A stretch of 64,000 bases of DNA, taken from assembly GCF_022829345.1 (NCBI RefSeq), contig NZ_JAKSXV010000096.1:62001-126000 (forward strand). Reading direction: 5' to 3'. The position numbers and the translations under genes are program-made. The DNA comes from Methylobacterium sp. J-090 (GTDB lineage Bacteria; Pseudomonadota; Alphaproteobacteria; Rhizobiales; Beijerinckiaceae). Positions 1-10,379 of this stretch are shown here, piece by piece (the stretch's first letter is position 1; each line of letters opens with the position of its first letter). The notes beneath the pieces were generated by a model. It was not told the DNA's origin. It saw only the letters and a list, made by a program, of their open reading frames with translations, and made no database searches.

Positions 1-693
1 TGTGAGCTCGTGAGCCACGTGGTCGTGGCCGGGCGCACCGCCATCGGCCCGCGTACGCGCCTCTACCCCTTCGCTTCCATCGGGCACCCGCCTCAGGACC
101 TGAAATTCCGCGGCGAGGTCTCGACCCTCACCATCGGTGCCGATTGCCTCATCCGCGAAGGCGTCACGATGAATCCCGGCACCGCCGGTGGCGGCCTCGA
201 GACCACGGTCGGTGACAATTGTACCTTCCTCGCCAACTCCCATGTCGGGCACGATTGCCGCGTGGGGAACGGGGTGGTGTTCTCCAACAACGTCATGCTC
301 GCCGGCCATTGCAGCGTGGGTGATTTCGCCATCCTCGGTGGCGGCGCAGCGGTGATTCAGTTCGCCCGCGTCGGGGCGCACGCCTTCGTCGGCGGCCTGT
401 CGGGTCTGGAGAACGACTGCATTCCCTACGGCATGGCACTCGGCAACCGGGCCTACCTGTCGGGCCTCAACATCATCGGACTGCAGCGCCGGGGTTTCGC
501 CCGCGAGGACATCCATGCCCTGCGTCGAGCGTATCGCCTGCTCTTCGCTCCTGAGGGTACCCTGATGGAGCGCGTGGAGGACGTGGCGGCGGAGTTCGAC
601 ACCCACCGCGGCGTCGCCGAGATCGTCACGTTCATCCGCGCCGGCGGCAAGCGCTCGATCTGCACCCCGCGCGAGAATCCGGGCGCGCCTTGA
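1..693 (+). CDS. lpxA: Acyl-ACP--UDP-N-acetylglucosamine O-acyltransferase LpxA (5' truncated by window edge)
   Basis: LpxA transfers an R-3-hydroxyacyl chain from ACP to the 3-OH of UDP-GlcNAc, the first step of lipid A synthesis in the cytoplasm. The frame is open from base 1 and the first visible residues align with about residue 42-45 of the usual 262-residue protein, so roughly 40-45 N-terminal residues lie outside the window. Left-handed beta-helix hexapeptide repeats are visible. The family segment NSHVGHDC carries the catalytic histidine, and GNRAYLSGLNIIGLQRRGF matches the nucleotide-binding end of the helix. The GTG at base 10 is an internal valine, not the start. The gene overlaps lpxI by 4 bases, the usual alphaproteobacterial fabZ-lpxA-lpxI-lpxB arrangement. 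Confidence 0.95.
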   Translation, partial: CELVSHVVVAGRTAIGPRTRLYPFASIGHPPQDLKFRGEVSTLTIGADCLIREGVTMNPGTAGGGLETTVGDNCTFLANSHVGHDCRVGNGVVFSNNVMLAGHCSVGDFAILGGGAAVIQFARVGAHAFVGGLSGLENDCIPYGMALGNRAYLSGLNIIGLQRRGFAREDIHALRRAYRLLFAPEGTLMERVEDVAAEFDTHRGVAEIVTFIRAGGKRSICTPRENPGAP

Positions 694-1541
694 GGGCGTC
701 GCCGGCTCCCCTCGTCCTCGTCGCCGGGGCGGGACGCCTTCCCGAACTCGTGGCCGAGTCCCTCGATCGCGCCGGGCGCCCGTTCCGGATCCTGGCGATC
801 CGGGGCTTCGCCGAGCGTGCCATGCGCGCCCGCGCCGAAGCCTCCGTCGATCTCCTCGACATCGCCGGGGTGCTGGCCATCCTCAAGGCCTGGGGGCCGG
901 TGAGCGTGGTGCCGGCCGGCGGCGTCTCGCGGCCGAACCCGGCCGCCATCCTCAACGCCGCCGCGGCCTTACGCAACCGCGATGCCCTCAAGGCCATCGC
1001 GGGCGGCGGGGACGACCGCCTCCTGCGTGGGGCGCTCGCCCTTCTGGAGGAGAACGGCCACGGCGTCGTCGGCGTCCACGAAGTTGCGCCCGATCTCCTG
1101 AGTCCCGAGGGCATCATGGGCCGGCATGCGCCGGACGCCGCCGCCCTCGAATCCATCGCCACGGGCCACGCGCTCCTCGGCGCCCTCGCGCCCTACGATG
1201 TCGGGCAGGCCGCCGTGGTGGTGGCCCAGCGCGCCGTCGCCGTGGAAGGTCCCGAGGGCACCGACCGGATGCTCGCCCGCGCCCGGGCCCTGGGGCGCAA
1301 ACCCTTCGGTCTCGGGGCGGCGCAGCCCGGCACCGTCCTCGTCAAGGTCGCCAAGGTCGGGCAGGACCTGCGCGTCGATCTGCCGGCCATCGGCCCACGC
1401 ACCATCGCGGCGGCGGCCGGCGCCGGCTGCGCCGGCCTCGCGATCCAGGCCGGGTTCACCCTCATCATCGACCGGCCCGCGACGGTCGCCGCCGCCGACC
1501 GTGCGGGCCTGTTCCTCATTGGGCTGAGGATCGACGCATGA
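690..1541 (+). CDS. lpxI: UDP-2,3-diacylglucosamine pyrophosphatase LpxI
   Basis: LpxI (formerly DUF1009) hydrolyses UDP-2,3-diacylglucosamine to lipid X plus UMP. It replaces LpxH in most Alphaproteobacteria. At 283 residues it has the family length. The N-terminal segment LPELVAESLDRAGRPFRILA and the C-terminal GCAGLAIQAG/TLIIDRPATVAAAD segments are typical of the family. The TTG start overlaps the lpxA stop (TTGA) and the stop overlaps the lpxB start (ATGA), so translational coupling within one lipid A operon is likely. The TTG is chosen because homology begins immediately after it. Confidence 0.93.
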   Translation: MRASPAPLVLVAGAGRLPELVAESLDRAGRPFRILAIRGFAERAMRARAEASVDLLDIAGVLAILKAWGPVSVVPAGGVSRPNPAAILNAAAALRNRDALKAIAGGGDDRLLRGALALLEENGHGVVGVHEVAPDLLSPEGIMGRHAPDAAALESIATGHALLGALAPYDVGQAAVVVAQRAVAVEGPEGTDRMLARARALGRKPFGLGAAQPGTVLVKVAKVGQDLRVDLPAIGPRTIAAAAGAGCAGLAIQAGFTLIIDRPATVAAADRAGLFLIGLRIDA

Positions 1542-2710
1542 GCGGCAGCCTCGTCCCGAGAAAAATCTGGCTGGTGGCGGGCGAGGATTCCGGTGACCAA
1601 CTGGGGGCCAAGCTGATGCCCGCCCTCGTCGCCCTGTCCGAGCGGCCTATCCGGTTCGGCGGCGTCGGCGGCGAGGCGATGGCGGCTCAAGGCTTCCAGT
1701 CGCTGTTTCCCATCGATGATGTCGCCGTCATGGGCTACCTGCCCGTGGCGGCCCGCCTACGTACCCTGCTGCGCCGGATCCGTCAGACTGTGCGCGACGT
1801 GATCGAGGCCCGGCCCGATGTTCTCGTCATCATCGACAGTCCTGGCTTCACCCATGCGGTGGCCTCGCGCGTGCGGAAGCGAATGCCGCACCTGCCCATC
1901 GTCGATTACGTATCGCCGAGCGTATGGGCGTGGCGCCCGTGGCGGGCGGCCCGGATGCGGCCGTTCATCGACCATGTGCTGGCCCTGCTGCCGTTCGAGC
2001 CGGAGGCGCATCGACGCCTCGGCGGGCCGGCCTGCACCTATGTCGGTCATCCGCTTATCGAGCGCCTGTCGGAACTGCGCCCCGACCCCCGGGAAGTGGA
2101 AGCGCGGGAAGCCTCGCCACCGACCCTGGTGATCCTGCCGGGGTCGCGCCGCTCGGAGATCGAGCGGCTGATGCCGGTCTTCGGCGCAACCCTGGGGCGC
2201 CTCACGGAGCGCTTCGGTCCCATCGAGGCGGTGCTGCCGGCCGTGAGCCGCCACCGCGCGCTCATCGAGCGGATGGCGCTGGTTTGGGACGCCCCCGTGC
2301 GCGTCGTCCACGGCGAGGCGGGAAAGCATGCCGCCTTCCGGCGCGCCCGAGCGGCGCTCGCCGCGTCCGGCACCGTCACCCTGGAACTCGCGCTCGCCGG
2401 CGTGCCCATGGTGGTGGCCTACAAGGTGTCGCGCATCGAGGAGGCCGTGGCCCGGCGCCTGATCCAGGTGCCGACCATCGTTCTGCCGAACCTGATCCTG
2501 GCCCGCAACGCCATGCCGGAATTCATCCAGGCGGAGTGCACGGCTACGCGCCTCGTCGACGCCCTGGCGCCTCTCCTCACCGGCGGACCGGCCCGCGACG
2601 CCCAGGTCGAGGCCCTGGCGCGGATCGATGGCCTGATGCAACTTCCCGGTGGCGACGAGCCGAGCCGAAGCGCGGCACGGATCGTCCTCGGCGCGACGCG
2701 GGCGGCCTGA
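1538..2710 (+). CDS. lpxB: Lipid-A-disaccharide synthase LpxB
   Basis: LpxB is a GT19 glycosyltransferase that condenses UDP-2,3-diacylglucosamine with lipid X to form the lipid A disaccharide at the inner membrane. Its 390 residues match the family. Recognisable family segments in order are VAGEDSGD, IDSPGFTH, YVSPSVWAWRPWRA, VGHPLIE, LPGSRRSEI and SGTVTLELAL. It overlaps lpxI by 4 bases and ends the lipid A operon. No strong terminator is visible before the next small membrane gene 63 bases downstream. Confidence 0.96.
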   Translation: MSGSLVPRKIWLVAGEDSGDQLGAKLMPALVALSERPIRFGGVGGEAMAAQGFQSLFPIDDVAVMGYLPVAARLRTLLRRIRQTVRDVIEARPDVLVIIDSPGFTHAVASRVRKRMPHLPIVDYVSPSVWAWRPWRAARMRPFIDHVLALLPFEPEAHRRLGGPACTYVGHPLIERLSELRPDPREVEAREASPPTLVILPGSRRSEIERLMPVFGATLGRLTERFGPIEAVLPAVSRHRALIERMALVWDAPVRVVHGEAGKHAAFRRARAALAASGTVTLELALAGVPMVVAYKVSRIEEAVARRLIQVPTIVLPNLILARNAMPEFIQAECTATRLVDALAPLLTGGPARDAQVEALARIDGLMQLPGGDEPSRSAARIVLGATRAA

Positions 2711-2773
2711 TCGACGAAAGCCAAGGCTTGCGATAGCTTTCCGGCAGGCCAACCGGGGCGCGGTCCTGATACG

Positions 2774-3265
2774 GTGCGACGCACGCTGAAATTTCTCCAC
2801 ACGATGGGGGCCATCGGGCTCATGGGTGCGATGGCGTGCCTCGTCGTCATGCTGAGTTTCACGCCCTCGCCAACCTCCCTATCGGGCTATGCGCTGATGC
2901 GCGGTGTCATGGGCGCAGTGGCATCGTGGATCTTTCTCCCGTCCCTCGCGCTCACGCTGCTCGCCGGCCTCCTGGCCATTGCGCAGCGCGCCTTTCACAA
3001 TGCGGGCTGGGCCTGGGTGAAGCTCGCGACCGGCGTCCTGATGTTCGAGGGTGGGTTGGTCTACGTGCAAGGACCGATGCGGCAGGAGGCCGACCTCAGC
3101 GCCGCTGCGCTGGCCGGTGACGGCAATCCGGCGATGCTCGGCCAAGCCCTGGAGGGCGAGGGAGGTACCCTGTGGGTGCTCCTCGCGGTCGCGACCGCCA
3201 ACGTCGCCCTCGCCATCTGGCGCCCCCGTCTCATCCGGCCGCCTGTGCGTGCGGCCGGGCCGTAG
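2774..3265 (+). CDS. DUF2269-like four-helix membrane protein
   Basis: This 163-residue inner-membrane protein has four predicted hydrophobic helices (about residues 8-30, 40-70, 75-95 and 135-152). The N-terminal pattern LKFLHTMGAIGLMGAM resembles DUF2269-type proteins, whose function is not established. The start is a GTG. An arginine- and proline-rich cytoplasmic tail follows the last helix. It lies 63 bases after lpxB on the same strand and ends 3 bases before the convergent DHDPS-family gene. I recognise the family style but can assign no role. Confidence 0.75.
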   Translation: MRRTLKFLHTMGAIGLMGAMACLVVMLSFTPSPTSLSGYALMRGVMGAVASWIFLPSLALTLLAGLLAIAQRAFHNAGWAWVKLATGVLMFEGGLVYVQGPMRQEADLSAAALAGDGNPAMLGQALEGEGGTLWVLLAVATANVALAIWRPRLIRPPVRAAGP

Positions 3266-3268
3266 ACC

Positions 3269-4162
3269 TCAGTGGAGATCCAGACGTCGAAGCGTCTGAA
3301 CGACCTTGTCCCGTGCGGCTCCCGCCAGGGGCAGGACAGGGCGTGGCGGTCGGGTGTTGCAGAGGCCGAGTTCCTCGGCGCACGTATACATCACGCGCAG
3401 ACTCGAGAATTCCCTGAACAGACTCCAGAGCGTTTGCAGCCGCGCGTCCAACGCCCTCGCCGCATCGGCATCTCCGTCCCGCACGGCCCGGACGATAGCC
3501 ATGGCGGCGTGCGGAAACAGACCGCCCATGACGCTGTACCAAGCGTCACCGCCCGCCAGCAGGGCCTCGACGGCGTTCCAATCACCGCTGTAGCCGAGTG
3601 AGAAGCCGGCCGGCACTGTCTCGCGCAGCTTCATCAGATGCGCGGCGATCTCAGGCCGCTCCGGGGCCGGGCTCTTGAGCGCAATGATCCCGGTTTCACG
3701 GCTGAGGCGACCGACGAGGGCGGGCGTGAAGGTGAAGTGGGTGGTGCCGGGGTTGTCGTAGATGCAAAGCGGCAGACCGCTCTCCCGGGCGACGGTGGCG
3801 AAGTGCTCGAACACCTCGTCCTCCGTCAGCGGCGTATAGGAGACCGGGGCCAGCAGGCCGGCCGTCGCGCCGATGGCCCGGGCATCCCGCGCGAGCGCCA
3901 CGGCCGCGTCGGTGCGGAGCGCTCCGACACCGACGAGGATCGGCACCCGTCCACCCACCACGTCGATGGCCGTCTCCAGGGCGCGCCGTCGCTCGGGCCT
4001 GGACAGGTACGGGTATGAGCCGGTGCTGCCGAGGAGCCCGATGGAATCGACACCTGCCGCGCAGAGAGGAGCGAGGAGGCGGCGCAACGCGCCGGCATCG
4101 ACGCGACCGTCCGCATCGGCCGGCGTGATCGGGAACGCGGAAAGCCCGTTCGGAAGAGTCAC
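3269..4162 (-). CDS. Dihydrodipicolinate synthase family aldolase/lyase
   Basis: This 297-residue TIM-barrel protein belongs to the DHDPS/N-acetylneuraminate lyase family of class I Schiff-base enzymes. Visible family features are GLLGSTGSYPYL near residue 45 (substrate carboxylate site), ILVGVG, the tyrosine in LCIYDNPGTT and the Schiff-base lysine in IIALKSPAPE. It is probably not housekeeping dapA: it lies beside gltA rather than with lysine genes, and the carboxylate loop reads STGSYPYL rather than the usual TTGES. The substrate is therefore unknown. I chose GTG at 4162 because homology begins with LPNGLSAFPIT, although the frame stays open much further upstream through gltA. Confidence 0.85.
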   Translation of the reverse strand: MTLPNGLSAFPITPADADGRVDAGALRRLLAPLCAAGVDSIGLLGSTGSYPYLSRPERRRALETAIDVVGGRVPILVGVGALRTDAAVALARDARAIGATAGLLAPVSYTPLTEDEVFEHFATVARESGLPLCIYDNPGTTHFTFTPALVGRLSRETGIIALKSPAPERPEIAAHLMKLRETVPAGFSLGYSGDWNAVEALLAGGDAWYSVMGGLFPHAAMAIVRAVRDGDADAARALDARLQTLWSLFREFSSLRVMYTCAEELGLCNTRPPRPVLPLAGAARDKVVQTLRRLDLH

Positions 4163-4209
4163 TGGGCACCTCAGGCGACGGGATGTGTCCCGCCCAACCG
4201 CGATTCGAA

Positions 4210-4237
4210 AGCCCCGCCCGGTGATCCGGACGGGGCT
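4210..4237 (-). terminator. Rho-independent terminator of gltA
   Basis: A 12-bp stem with one mismatch and a TGAT loop (AGCCCCGcCCGG / CCGGaCGGGGCT) sits 9 bases after the gltA stop. On the minus strand it is followed by TTTCG. It separates gltA from the downstream DHDPS-family gene. Confidence 0.6.
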
Positions 4238-4245
4238 CCGTGTCT

Positions 4246-5535
4246 TTAGCCGCGCTGGTCGATGGGGACGTACTCGCGCTGGGCCGGGCCGATGTAGAGC
4301 TGGCGCGGACGGCCGATCTTCTGCGACGGGTCCTCGATCATCTCGGCCCACTGGGCGATCCAACCCGTGGTGCGGGCAAGCGCGAACAGCACCGTGAACA
4401 TCGAGGTCGGGAAGCCCATCGCCTTGAGGGTGATGCCCGAGTAGAAATCGATGTTCGGGTAGAGCTTTTTCTCGATGAAGTACTCGTCTTCCAGGGCGAT
4501 CTTCTCGAGCTGGACGGCGACCTCCAGAAGTGGATCGTCCTTGATCCCGAGCTGGCCGAGCACCTCGTGGGTGGTCTTCTGCATGATGCGCGCGCGCGGA
4601 TCGTAGTTCTTGTACACGCGGTGGCCGAAGCCCATGAGGCGGAACGGGTCGTTCTTGTCCTTGGCTTTGGCGACGTACTTGGCCACGTTCTCGGGGTGAC
4701 CGATCTCTTCGAGCATCTTCAGAGCCGCCTCGTTGGCGCCGCCATGCGCCGGTCCCCACAGGCAGGCGATGCCGGCGGCGACGCAGGCGAACGGGTTGGC
4801 CCCCGATGAGCCGGCGAGGCGCACGGTGGAGGTCGAGGCATTTTGCTCGTGGTCGGCGTGAAGGATGAAGATCCGATCCAGCGCCCGAGCGAAGATCGGA
4901 TTGACCTTGAAGTCCTCGCACGGAACCGCAAAGCACATCCGCAGGAAGTTTGACGTATAATCGAGGTCGTTCTTTGGATACACGAACGGCTGGCCGATGG
5001 AGTACTTGTAGGCCATCGCCGCCAACGTCGGCATCTTGGCAATCATGCGCAAGCTCGCGATCATCCGCTGCTTGTCGTCCGAGATGTCCGTCGAGTCGTG
5101 ATAGAACGCCGACAGGGCGCCGACGCAGGCAACCATGATCGCCATGGGGTGGGCGTCGCGGCGGAACCCCTGGAAGAAGCGGTTCATCTGGTCGTGCACC
5201 ATGGTGTGGCGCGTGACCCGGTAGTCGAAATCGGCCTTCTGGGCCGGCGTCGGCAATTCGCCGAACAGCATGAGGTAGCAGGTTTCGAGGAAGTCGCCGC
5301 TCTCGGCGATCTGGTCGATGGGGTAGCCGCGATAGAGCAGTACGCCGGCATCGCCGTCGATGTAGGTGATCTTCGATTCGCACGAGGCCGTGGAGGTGAA
5401 GCCCGGGTCGAAGGTGAACTTGCCGGTCTTGGCGTAGAGCTTGCCGATATCGATGACGTCGGGGCCGATGGTGCCGGTCTTGATCGGCAGCTCGACCTGC
5501 GCGTCGCCCACAGTGATGGTGCTGATGGCGCTCAT
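4246..5535 (-). CDS. gltA: Citrate synthase (type II)
   Basis: Citrate synthase condenses oxaloacetate with acetyl-CoA at the entry of the TCA cycle. The 429-residue length and N-terminal beta domain ([16 protein letters not shown]) are those of the NADH-sensitive hexameric type II enzyme. Catalytic residues are visible: the histidine in [10 protein letters not shown], the histidine in [13 protein letters not shown] and the aspartate in PNIDFYSG. It lies 240 bases downstream of gltX on the same strand, enough room for its own promoter, and is followed by a good terminator. Confidence 0.97.
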   Translation of the reverse strand: MSAISTITVGDAQVELPIKTGTIGPDVIDIGKLYAKTGKFTFDPGFTSTASCESKITYIDGDAGVLLYRGYPIDQIAESGDFLETCYLMLFGELPTPAQKADFDYRVTRHTMVHDQMNRFFQGFRRDAHPMAIMVACVGALSAFYHDSTDISDDKQRMIASLRMIAKMPTLAAMAYKYSIGQPFVYPKNDLDYTSNFLRMCFAVPCEDFKVNPIFARALDRIFILHADHEQNASTSTVRLAGSSGANPFACVAAGIACLWGPAHGGANEAALKMLEEIGHPENVAKYVAKAKDKNDPFRLMGFGHRVYKNYDPRARIMQKTTHEVLGQLGIKDDPLLEVAVQLEKIALEDEYFIEKKLYPNIDFYSGITLKAMGFPTSMFTVLFALARTTGWIAQWAEMIEDPSQKIGRPRQLYIGPAQREYVPIDQRG

Positions 5536-5775
5536 GGAGACCTGGACCCTTTCGTGGCAGCGGGGCGGCGCCGGCCCGCGTGGCTATGGTTCGCCAACCC
5601 GGCTCCGGGGCGCAAGAGCGGCGAATGCTGCACTTGCTCACACGAGCACCGAGTTAGCGGATCGGTCGACCGCCTTCAACAGAGCGCTCGCCTCACGGAG
5701 GCCCGGAAGCGAGAACCGGGCCGGATTGTCATTCGGCCCATCGGTTCTTCTCGGGTGAAAGCAGCCCCATGCGCG

Positions 5776-7203
5776 TCAGGCGGCGGATGCCTGATCGTGC
5801 AGGCGGCCGAGGCACTCCTCGCGGCCGAGCACAGCCATCACATCGAAGACCGGCGGGGAAGTCGTTCGCCCCGTAAGCGCCGCCCGAAGGGGCTGGGCGA
5901 TCTGGCCGAGCTTGATCGCCGCCGACTCGGCGAAGGCGCGCACGGCCCCTTCCGTCCCAGCGACGCTCCACTCGGGAAGCGCCTCCAGGGTGGGCAGGAT
6001 TGCGGCGAGGCGCCCCCGCGCATCGGGACCGAGGAGCCCGGTCGCCTTCTCGTCGAGGACCAGTGGCCGAGCCGCCGTGAGGTAGTAGGCGCTGTCGAGG
6101 AGATCGACGAGGGTCTTGGCGCGTTCCTTCAGGCCTGGCATCGCCGCCGTCAGCTTCTCGCGGAGTTCCGACGCCATGGGTGTCGCGATGCCGCGCGACG
6201 GTCCGAGAGCGGGCAGCACGCCCTCGATGGCGGTGACGAGGTCGGCGTCGTCCGCGCCCCGGATGTAGAGCCCGTTGAGATTCTCCAGCTTCGCGAAGTC
6301 GAACCGGGCCGGTGATCGCCCGATGGCGCCGAGGTCGAAGGCCGCCACCATCTCGTCGGTGGAGAATACCTCCTGGTCGCCGTGGCTCCAGCCGAGACGC
6401 ACGAGGTAGTTGCGCAGCGCCGCCGGCAGGTAGCCGAGGTCGCGATAGGCATCGACGCCGAGTGCGCCGTGGCGCTTCGACAGCTTGGCCCCGTCCGCCC
6501 CGTGAATCAGGGGGATGTGCGCCATGGCCGGTGCCGTCCAGCCGAGGGCATCGGAGATCTGGCGCTGGCGCGCCGCGTTGGTGAGATGATCGTCGCCCCG
6601 AATCACCTGGGTCACGCCCATGTCGTGGTCGTCGACCACCACGGCGAGCATGTAGGTCGGGTTGCCGTCGGAGCGCAGGAGCACGAGGTCGTCGAGATCC
6701 TTGTTCTGCCAGACGACGCGGCCCTGCACGCCGTCCTCGATCACGGTCTCGCCCGCGACGGGCGCGCGCAGGCGGATCACCGGCTTCACGCCGGCGGGTG
6801 CCTCGGCGGGATCACGGTCGCGCCAGCGGCCGTCGTAGCGCAGGGGCCGGCCCTCCGCCCGCGCCGCCTCGCGCATGGCGGTCAGTTCGTCCGGCGTCGC
6901 GTAGCAACGATAGGCGTGGCCGGAGGCGAGCAGGCTTTCGGCGGCCTCTCGATGCCGATCGGCCCGGGCGTACTGGTAGATGACGTCGCCGTCCCAATCG
7001 AGGCCGAGCCAGCGCATGCCGTCGAGGATCGCGTCGATGGCCCCCTGCGTCGAGCGTTCGCGGTCCGTATCCTCAATGCGCAGGAGCATGCGGCCGCCGA
7101 AGCGGCGGGCATAGAGCCAGTTGAACAGGGCGGTGCGCGCGCCGCCGATATGGAGATAGCCCGTGGGCGAGGGCGCGAAGCGCGTGACGACGGCTGACGA
7201 CAT
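5776..7203 (-). CDS. gltX: Glutamyl-tRNA synthetase
   Basis: This class Ia aminoacyl-tRNA synthetase charges tRNA-Glu and, in bacteria lacking GlnRS, often also tRNA-Gln for GatCAB transamidation. At 475 residues it has the family length. The HIGH-type signature appears as [15 protein letters not shown] near residue 15 and the KMSKS-type loop as KLSKRHG. The ATG at 7203 is chosen because homology starts at [14 protein letters not shown]; the open frame extends about 340 codons further upstream without homology. It is divergent from comEC with 162 bases between them. Confidence 0.96.
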   Translation of the reverse strand: MSSAVVTRFAPSPTGYLHIGGARTALFNWLYARRFGGRMLLRIEDTDRERSTQGAIDAILDGMRWLGLDWDGDVIYQYARADRHREAAESLLASGHAYRCYATPDELTAMREAARAEGRPLRYDGRWRDRDPAEAPAGVKPVIRLRAPVAGETVIEDGVQGRVVWQNKDLDDLVLLRSDGNPTYMLAVVVDDHDMGVTQVIRGDDHLTNAARQRQISDALGWTAPAMAHIPLIHGADGAKLSKRHGALGVDAYRDLGYLPAALRNYLVRLGWSHGDQEVFSTDEMVAAFDLGAIGRSPARFDFAKLENLNGLYIRGADDADLVTAIEGVLPALGPSRGIATPMASELREKLTAAMPGLKERAKTLVDLLDSAYYLTAARPLVLDEKATGLLGPDARGRLAAILPTLEALPEWSVAGTEGAVRAFAESAAIKLGQIAQPLRAALTGRTTSPPVFDVMAVLGREECLGRLHDQASAA

Positions 7204-7365
7204 CGATATTGGCTTGAACTTCCGAAGTGGAGCGGGCCGGTGGCGGATCGACCGGCCCGGGGATGCGCGTGTAGCATGCGGGAAGGCAGGCGTTAAGAAA
7301 TCGTCGCCCCGGGCGTCGACGGCGCTCATGGGCCGCACGGCGTCGACGCTCGGAGACGTCGCAGG

Positions 7366-9633
7366 ATGGCGCAAGGGGGCGCACGGGCCGCCGGAGGGGT
7401 GTGGACGCGTGCCGCCGGCCGCCTGTCCGCGCCGTCCCTGTGGCTCGGCGCACTGCGCGATGGTCTCGCTGCCGAGTTCGCGCGCGAGGTTGCGCAGCGC
7501 CGGCTGTTTCCCTGGCTCGCCGTGGCGTTCGGCCTCGGCATCCTCTTCTGCCTGACCGCGACATCCGGGCCGCCGATCCTGCCCGCTCCCCTCTTGGCGG
7601 CGGCGCTCCTGACGGCGTTGATGCCCCTCCTGGCCGCCCGCCCCCTTGCGCTGGCCCTCGTCCTCGGGCTCGTCGCCGCCCTCCTCGGCTTCGCCGCCGC
7701 CGCGTTCCGGGTCGCGCAGGTGGCGAGCCCGGTTCTGGCGCGCACCACCATCGCGCCGCTCGTCGGCCTCATCGAGGCCCTCGATGAACGCGAGGAAGGG
7801 GCCCGCCTCATCGTCCGGGTCGAGAGCTTCGGCACCCTGGCGCCGGAGCAGCGTCCGCGCCGGGTGCGGGTCTCGTTCAAGAAGGCGCCGCCTTTGAAGC
7901 CCGGCGACCGCATCGCCGCGACGGCGCGCCTGCTTCCGCCACCGGAGGCGGCGCGGCCGGGCGGCTACGATTTCGCGCGCGATGCCTATTTTCGTGGAAT
8001 CGGGGCGGTGGGCTCCCTCGTCGGCACGATCCAGGTGCGGCCTCCGGCCGGCGACCTTCCCCGATTCCTGCGCCTCGCCGCGGCCGTCGACGACGCCCGC
8101 AATGCTCTCACGCGCCGCATCACCGATGCCAATGGCGGGCAGGCCGGGGCGGTGGCCGCCGCCCTCGTCACGGGCAAGCGCGGGCTCATCAACGCGGAGA
8201 CCAATGACATCCTGCGCGCCGCCGGAATCTACCACGTCGTTTCAATATCCGGGCTCCACATGGTGCTCGCCGCCGGCGTCGTGTTCTGGCTCGTACGGGC
8301 GCTCCTCGCGCTGGTCCCGGCCCTGGCCCTGCGCTGGCCGATCAAGAAGATCGCCGCCGCCTGCGCCATGGCGGGCGTGACGGCCTATTGCGTGTTTTCC
8401 GGCTGGGACATCGCCGCCGAGCGGGCGCTGATCATGACCCTGGTGATGCTCGGCGCGATCCTCGTGGACAGGCCGGCCCTCAGCATGCGCAACCTCGCGC
8501 TCGCGGCCCTCATCGCCCTGGCGCGCGAACCGGATGGGCTCCTCGGCCCGAGCTTCCAGATGTCGTTCGGGGCCGTTGCGGGCCTCATCGCCTGCGCACC
8601 CCTCATCGGGTCCATGGGCCTGCATGGGCAGGGCGCAGGGCGCCTCGGTCGCGCTGCCATCTGGGTTGCTACCGCCATCATCGGGACCCTGGCGACGACA
8701 CTCGTGGCGCAGTTCGCCACGGCGCCGTTCGCCACCTATCATTTCCAAACGGTCCAACCCTTCGGCCTCGTCGGCAACGCCCTGACCTTGCCGCTGGTGT
8801 CCCTGGCGGTGATGCCGGCGGCGGTGCTCGGCATCCTGGCCTACCCCTTCGCCCTCGATCAGCCGGTGTGGTGGCTCATGGGCCTCGCGGTGCGCGGGAT
8901 GCTCACCATTTCCACCTGGATCGCCGGCTTCGATCGCGCGACCTACGTGGTGCCGGCCTTCGGACCGGGTGCCCTCACGGCGATGGCGGCAGGCTTCGTC
9001 CTGATCACCCTGCCGGTGTCGCGCCTGCGCTGGCTCGGTCTCCTGCCCATGGGGCTCGGCGTGGCCCTGGCGGCCACGCCCACGCGGCCGGACATCTACA
9101 TCGACCGGGAGGGGGCTGGCATCGCGGTCCGTGCCGCCGACGGCCGTTTGGCGACCCTCGGGCGACCGCCCGCCTTCGTGCTGGAACAGTGGCTGAAGGC
9201 CGACGGCGATGGGCGCCGGGCCGGCACCGTCACGGCCCTGACGACGGCCCGTTGCGACCGTCTCGGCTGCGCGGCGCGACTGCCGGACGGGCGCGTCTTG
9301 GCCCTCGTGACCGATAAGCGCGCGCTCGGTGAGGATTGCGCTCGAGCCGACATCCTCGTCACCCGTCGCGACGCACCGCCGGGCTGCGCGGCGAAACACA
9401 TCCTCGACCGGTCGTTCCTCGCTGGGCACGGGGCCGCGGTGATTCATCTCCCGGCGACTGGGGATCCCGTCGTGACGACGGCGCGGCGCCCCGGCGAGCT
9501 CGTGCCCTGGCGTCCGGTCCGTTCAGTGCCGCCGGTGACCGTTCCGTCCTCCGTCGCTCCCAGATCATCCCCGGTCCCGGAGGTCGACGAGCCGGGGCCG
9601 ACATCCGAAGATTCGGGTGAGAACCTTCAGTAG
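7366..9633 (+). CDS. comEC: ComEC/Rec2 family DNA-uptake channel protein
   Basis: This 755-residue polytopic inner-membrane protein is of the ComEC/Rec2 family, which carries single-stranded DNA into the cytoplasm during transformation. An N-terminal DUF4131-type region (about residues 45-220) precedes the Competence domain, with family segment [15 protein letters not shown] near residue 290 and many hydrophobic helices to about residue 560. The C-terminal part (about 570-720) sits where a metallo-beta-lactamase nuclease domain occurs in longer homologues, but no HxHxDH zinc motif is present. The 3' end overlaps the convergent lexA by 7 bases. Natural competence cannot be inferred from this gene alone. 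Confidence 0.9.
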   Translation: MAQGGARAAGGVWTRAAGRLSAPSLWLGALRDGLAAEFAREVAQRRLFPWLAVAFGLGILFCLTATSGPPILPAPLLAAALLTALMPLLAARPLALALVLGLVAALLGFAAAAFRVAQVASPVLARTTIAPLVGLIEALDEREEGARLIVRVESFGTLAPEQRPRRVRVSFKKAPPLKPGDRIAATARLLPPPEAARPGGYDFARDAYFRGIGAVGSLVGTIQVRPPAGDLPRFLRLAAAVDDARNALTRRITDANGGQAGAVAAALVTGKRGLINAETNDILRAAGIYHVVSISGLHMVLAAGVVFWLVRALLALVPALALRWPIKKIAAACAMAGVTAYCVFSGWDIAAERALIMTLVMLGAILVDRPALSMRNLALAALIALAREPDGLLGPSFQMSFGAVAGLIACAPLIGSMGLHGQGAGRLGRAAIWVATAIIGTLATTLVAQFATAPFATYHFQTVQPFGLVGNALTLPLVSLAVMPAAVLGILAYPFALDQPVWWLMGLAVRGMLTISTWIAGFDRATYVVPAFGPGALTAMAAGFVLITLPVSRLRWLGLLPMGLGVALAATPTRPDIYIDREGAGIAVRAADGRLATLGRPPAFVLEQWLKADGDGRRAGTVTALTTARCDRLGCAARLPDGRVLALVTDKRALGEDCARADILVTRRDAPPGCAAKHILDRSFLAGHGAAVIHLPATGDPVVTTARRPGELVPWRPVRSVPPVTVPSSVAPRSSPVPEVDEPGPTSEDSGENLQ

Positions 9634-10379
9634 CGTCGCACCAGACTGACGAGGCGGCCCTGAATCTGAACGCGGTCCGGACCGAGAACACGGGTTTCAT
9701 AGGCGGGGTTGGCCGCTTCCAAGGCGATGGAAGAGCCGCGCCTGCGTAGCCGCTTCAGGGTCGCCTCCTCGTCGTCGATGAGGGCAACGATGATATCGCC
9801 GGTGTTGGCCGTGTCCTGCTTGCGGATCACCACGAGGTCGCCGTCGAGGATGCCGGCATCCACCATCGAATCGCCACGGACTTCCAGGGCGTAGTGCTCG
9901 CCCCCCGAGAGGAAGTCCGGCGACAGGGTGACGGAATGGCTCTGTTCCTGGATCGCCGAGATGGGCGTGCCGGCTGCGATGCGGCCCATGACCGGGATGG
10001 TGATAGACCGGCCTTCGCCGTCCGTCGCCCGCGTCGTGGTCAGGCGTGCCGCCGGCATCCGCTCGACGGCTTCCTTGCCCTTGCCGCCTTCGACGACGCT
10101 CGGGGTGAAGCGGCGCGCCTCCGGGGGCGCCGCCGCTCTCACGGCACCGCTCTGCCCACCCAGGCTCTCCGGCATGCGGATCACCTCGATCGCCCGCGCG
10201 CGGTTCGGCAGGCGACGCAGAAACCCGCGCTCTTCCAGGGCTGTGATCAAGCGATGGATGCCCGATTTCGACTTCAGGTCGAGGGCATCCTTCATCTCGT
10301 CGAACGAGGGCGGCACGCCACCCTCGTTCATTTTCTTCTGAATGAATTGAAGCAGATCCAGCTGCTTGCGCGTCAACAT
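9627..10379 (-). CDS. lexA: SOS repressor LexA
   Basis: LexA is the SOS repressor and is self-cleaved when RecA filaments form. The 250-residue protein has an N-terminal winged-helix DNA-binding domain (residues 1-65, [12 protein letters not shown]), a long linker (70-120) and an S24 peptidase domain. The scissile Ala-Gly is at 136-137 (GRIAAGTP), the nucleophile is Ser171 ([10 protein letters not shown]) and the general-base lysine is Lys209 (EATLKR). I chose ATG 10379 because LexA homology begins there; 17 upstream in-frame residues have no homology. Three GTTC half-sites 70-95 bases upstream imply autoregulation. It closes the trp-moa-moe run of minus-strand genes but is probably transcribed from its own promoter. 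Confidence 0.97.
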   Translation of the reverse strand: MLTRKQLDLLQFIQKKMNEGGVPPSFDEMKDALDLKSKSGIHRLITALEERGFLRRLPNRARAIEVIRMPESLGGQSGAVRAAAPPEARRFTPSVVEGGKGKEAVERMPAARLTTTRATDGEGRSITIPVMGRIAAGTPISAIQEQSHSVTLSPDFLSGGEHYALEVRGDSMVDAGILDGDLVVIRKQDTANTGDIIVALIDDEEATLKRLRRRGSSIALEAANPAYETRVLGPDRVQIQGRLVSLVRRY

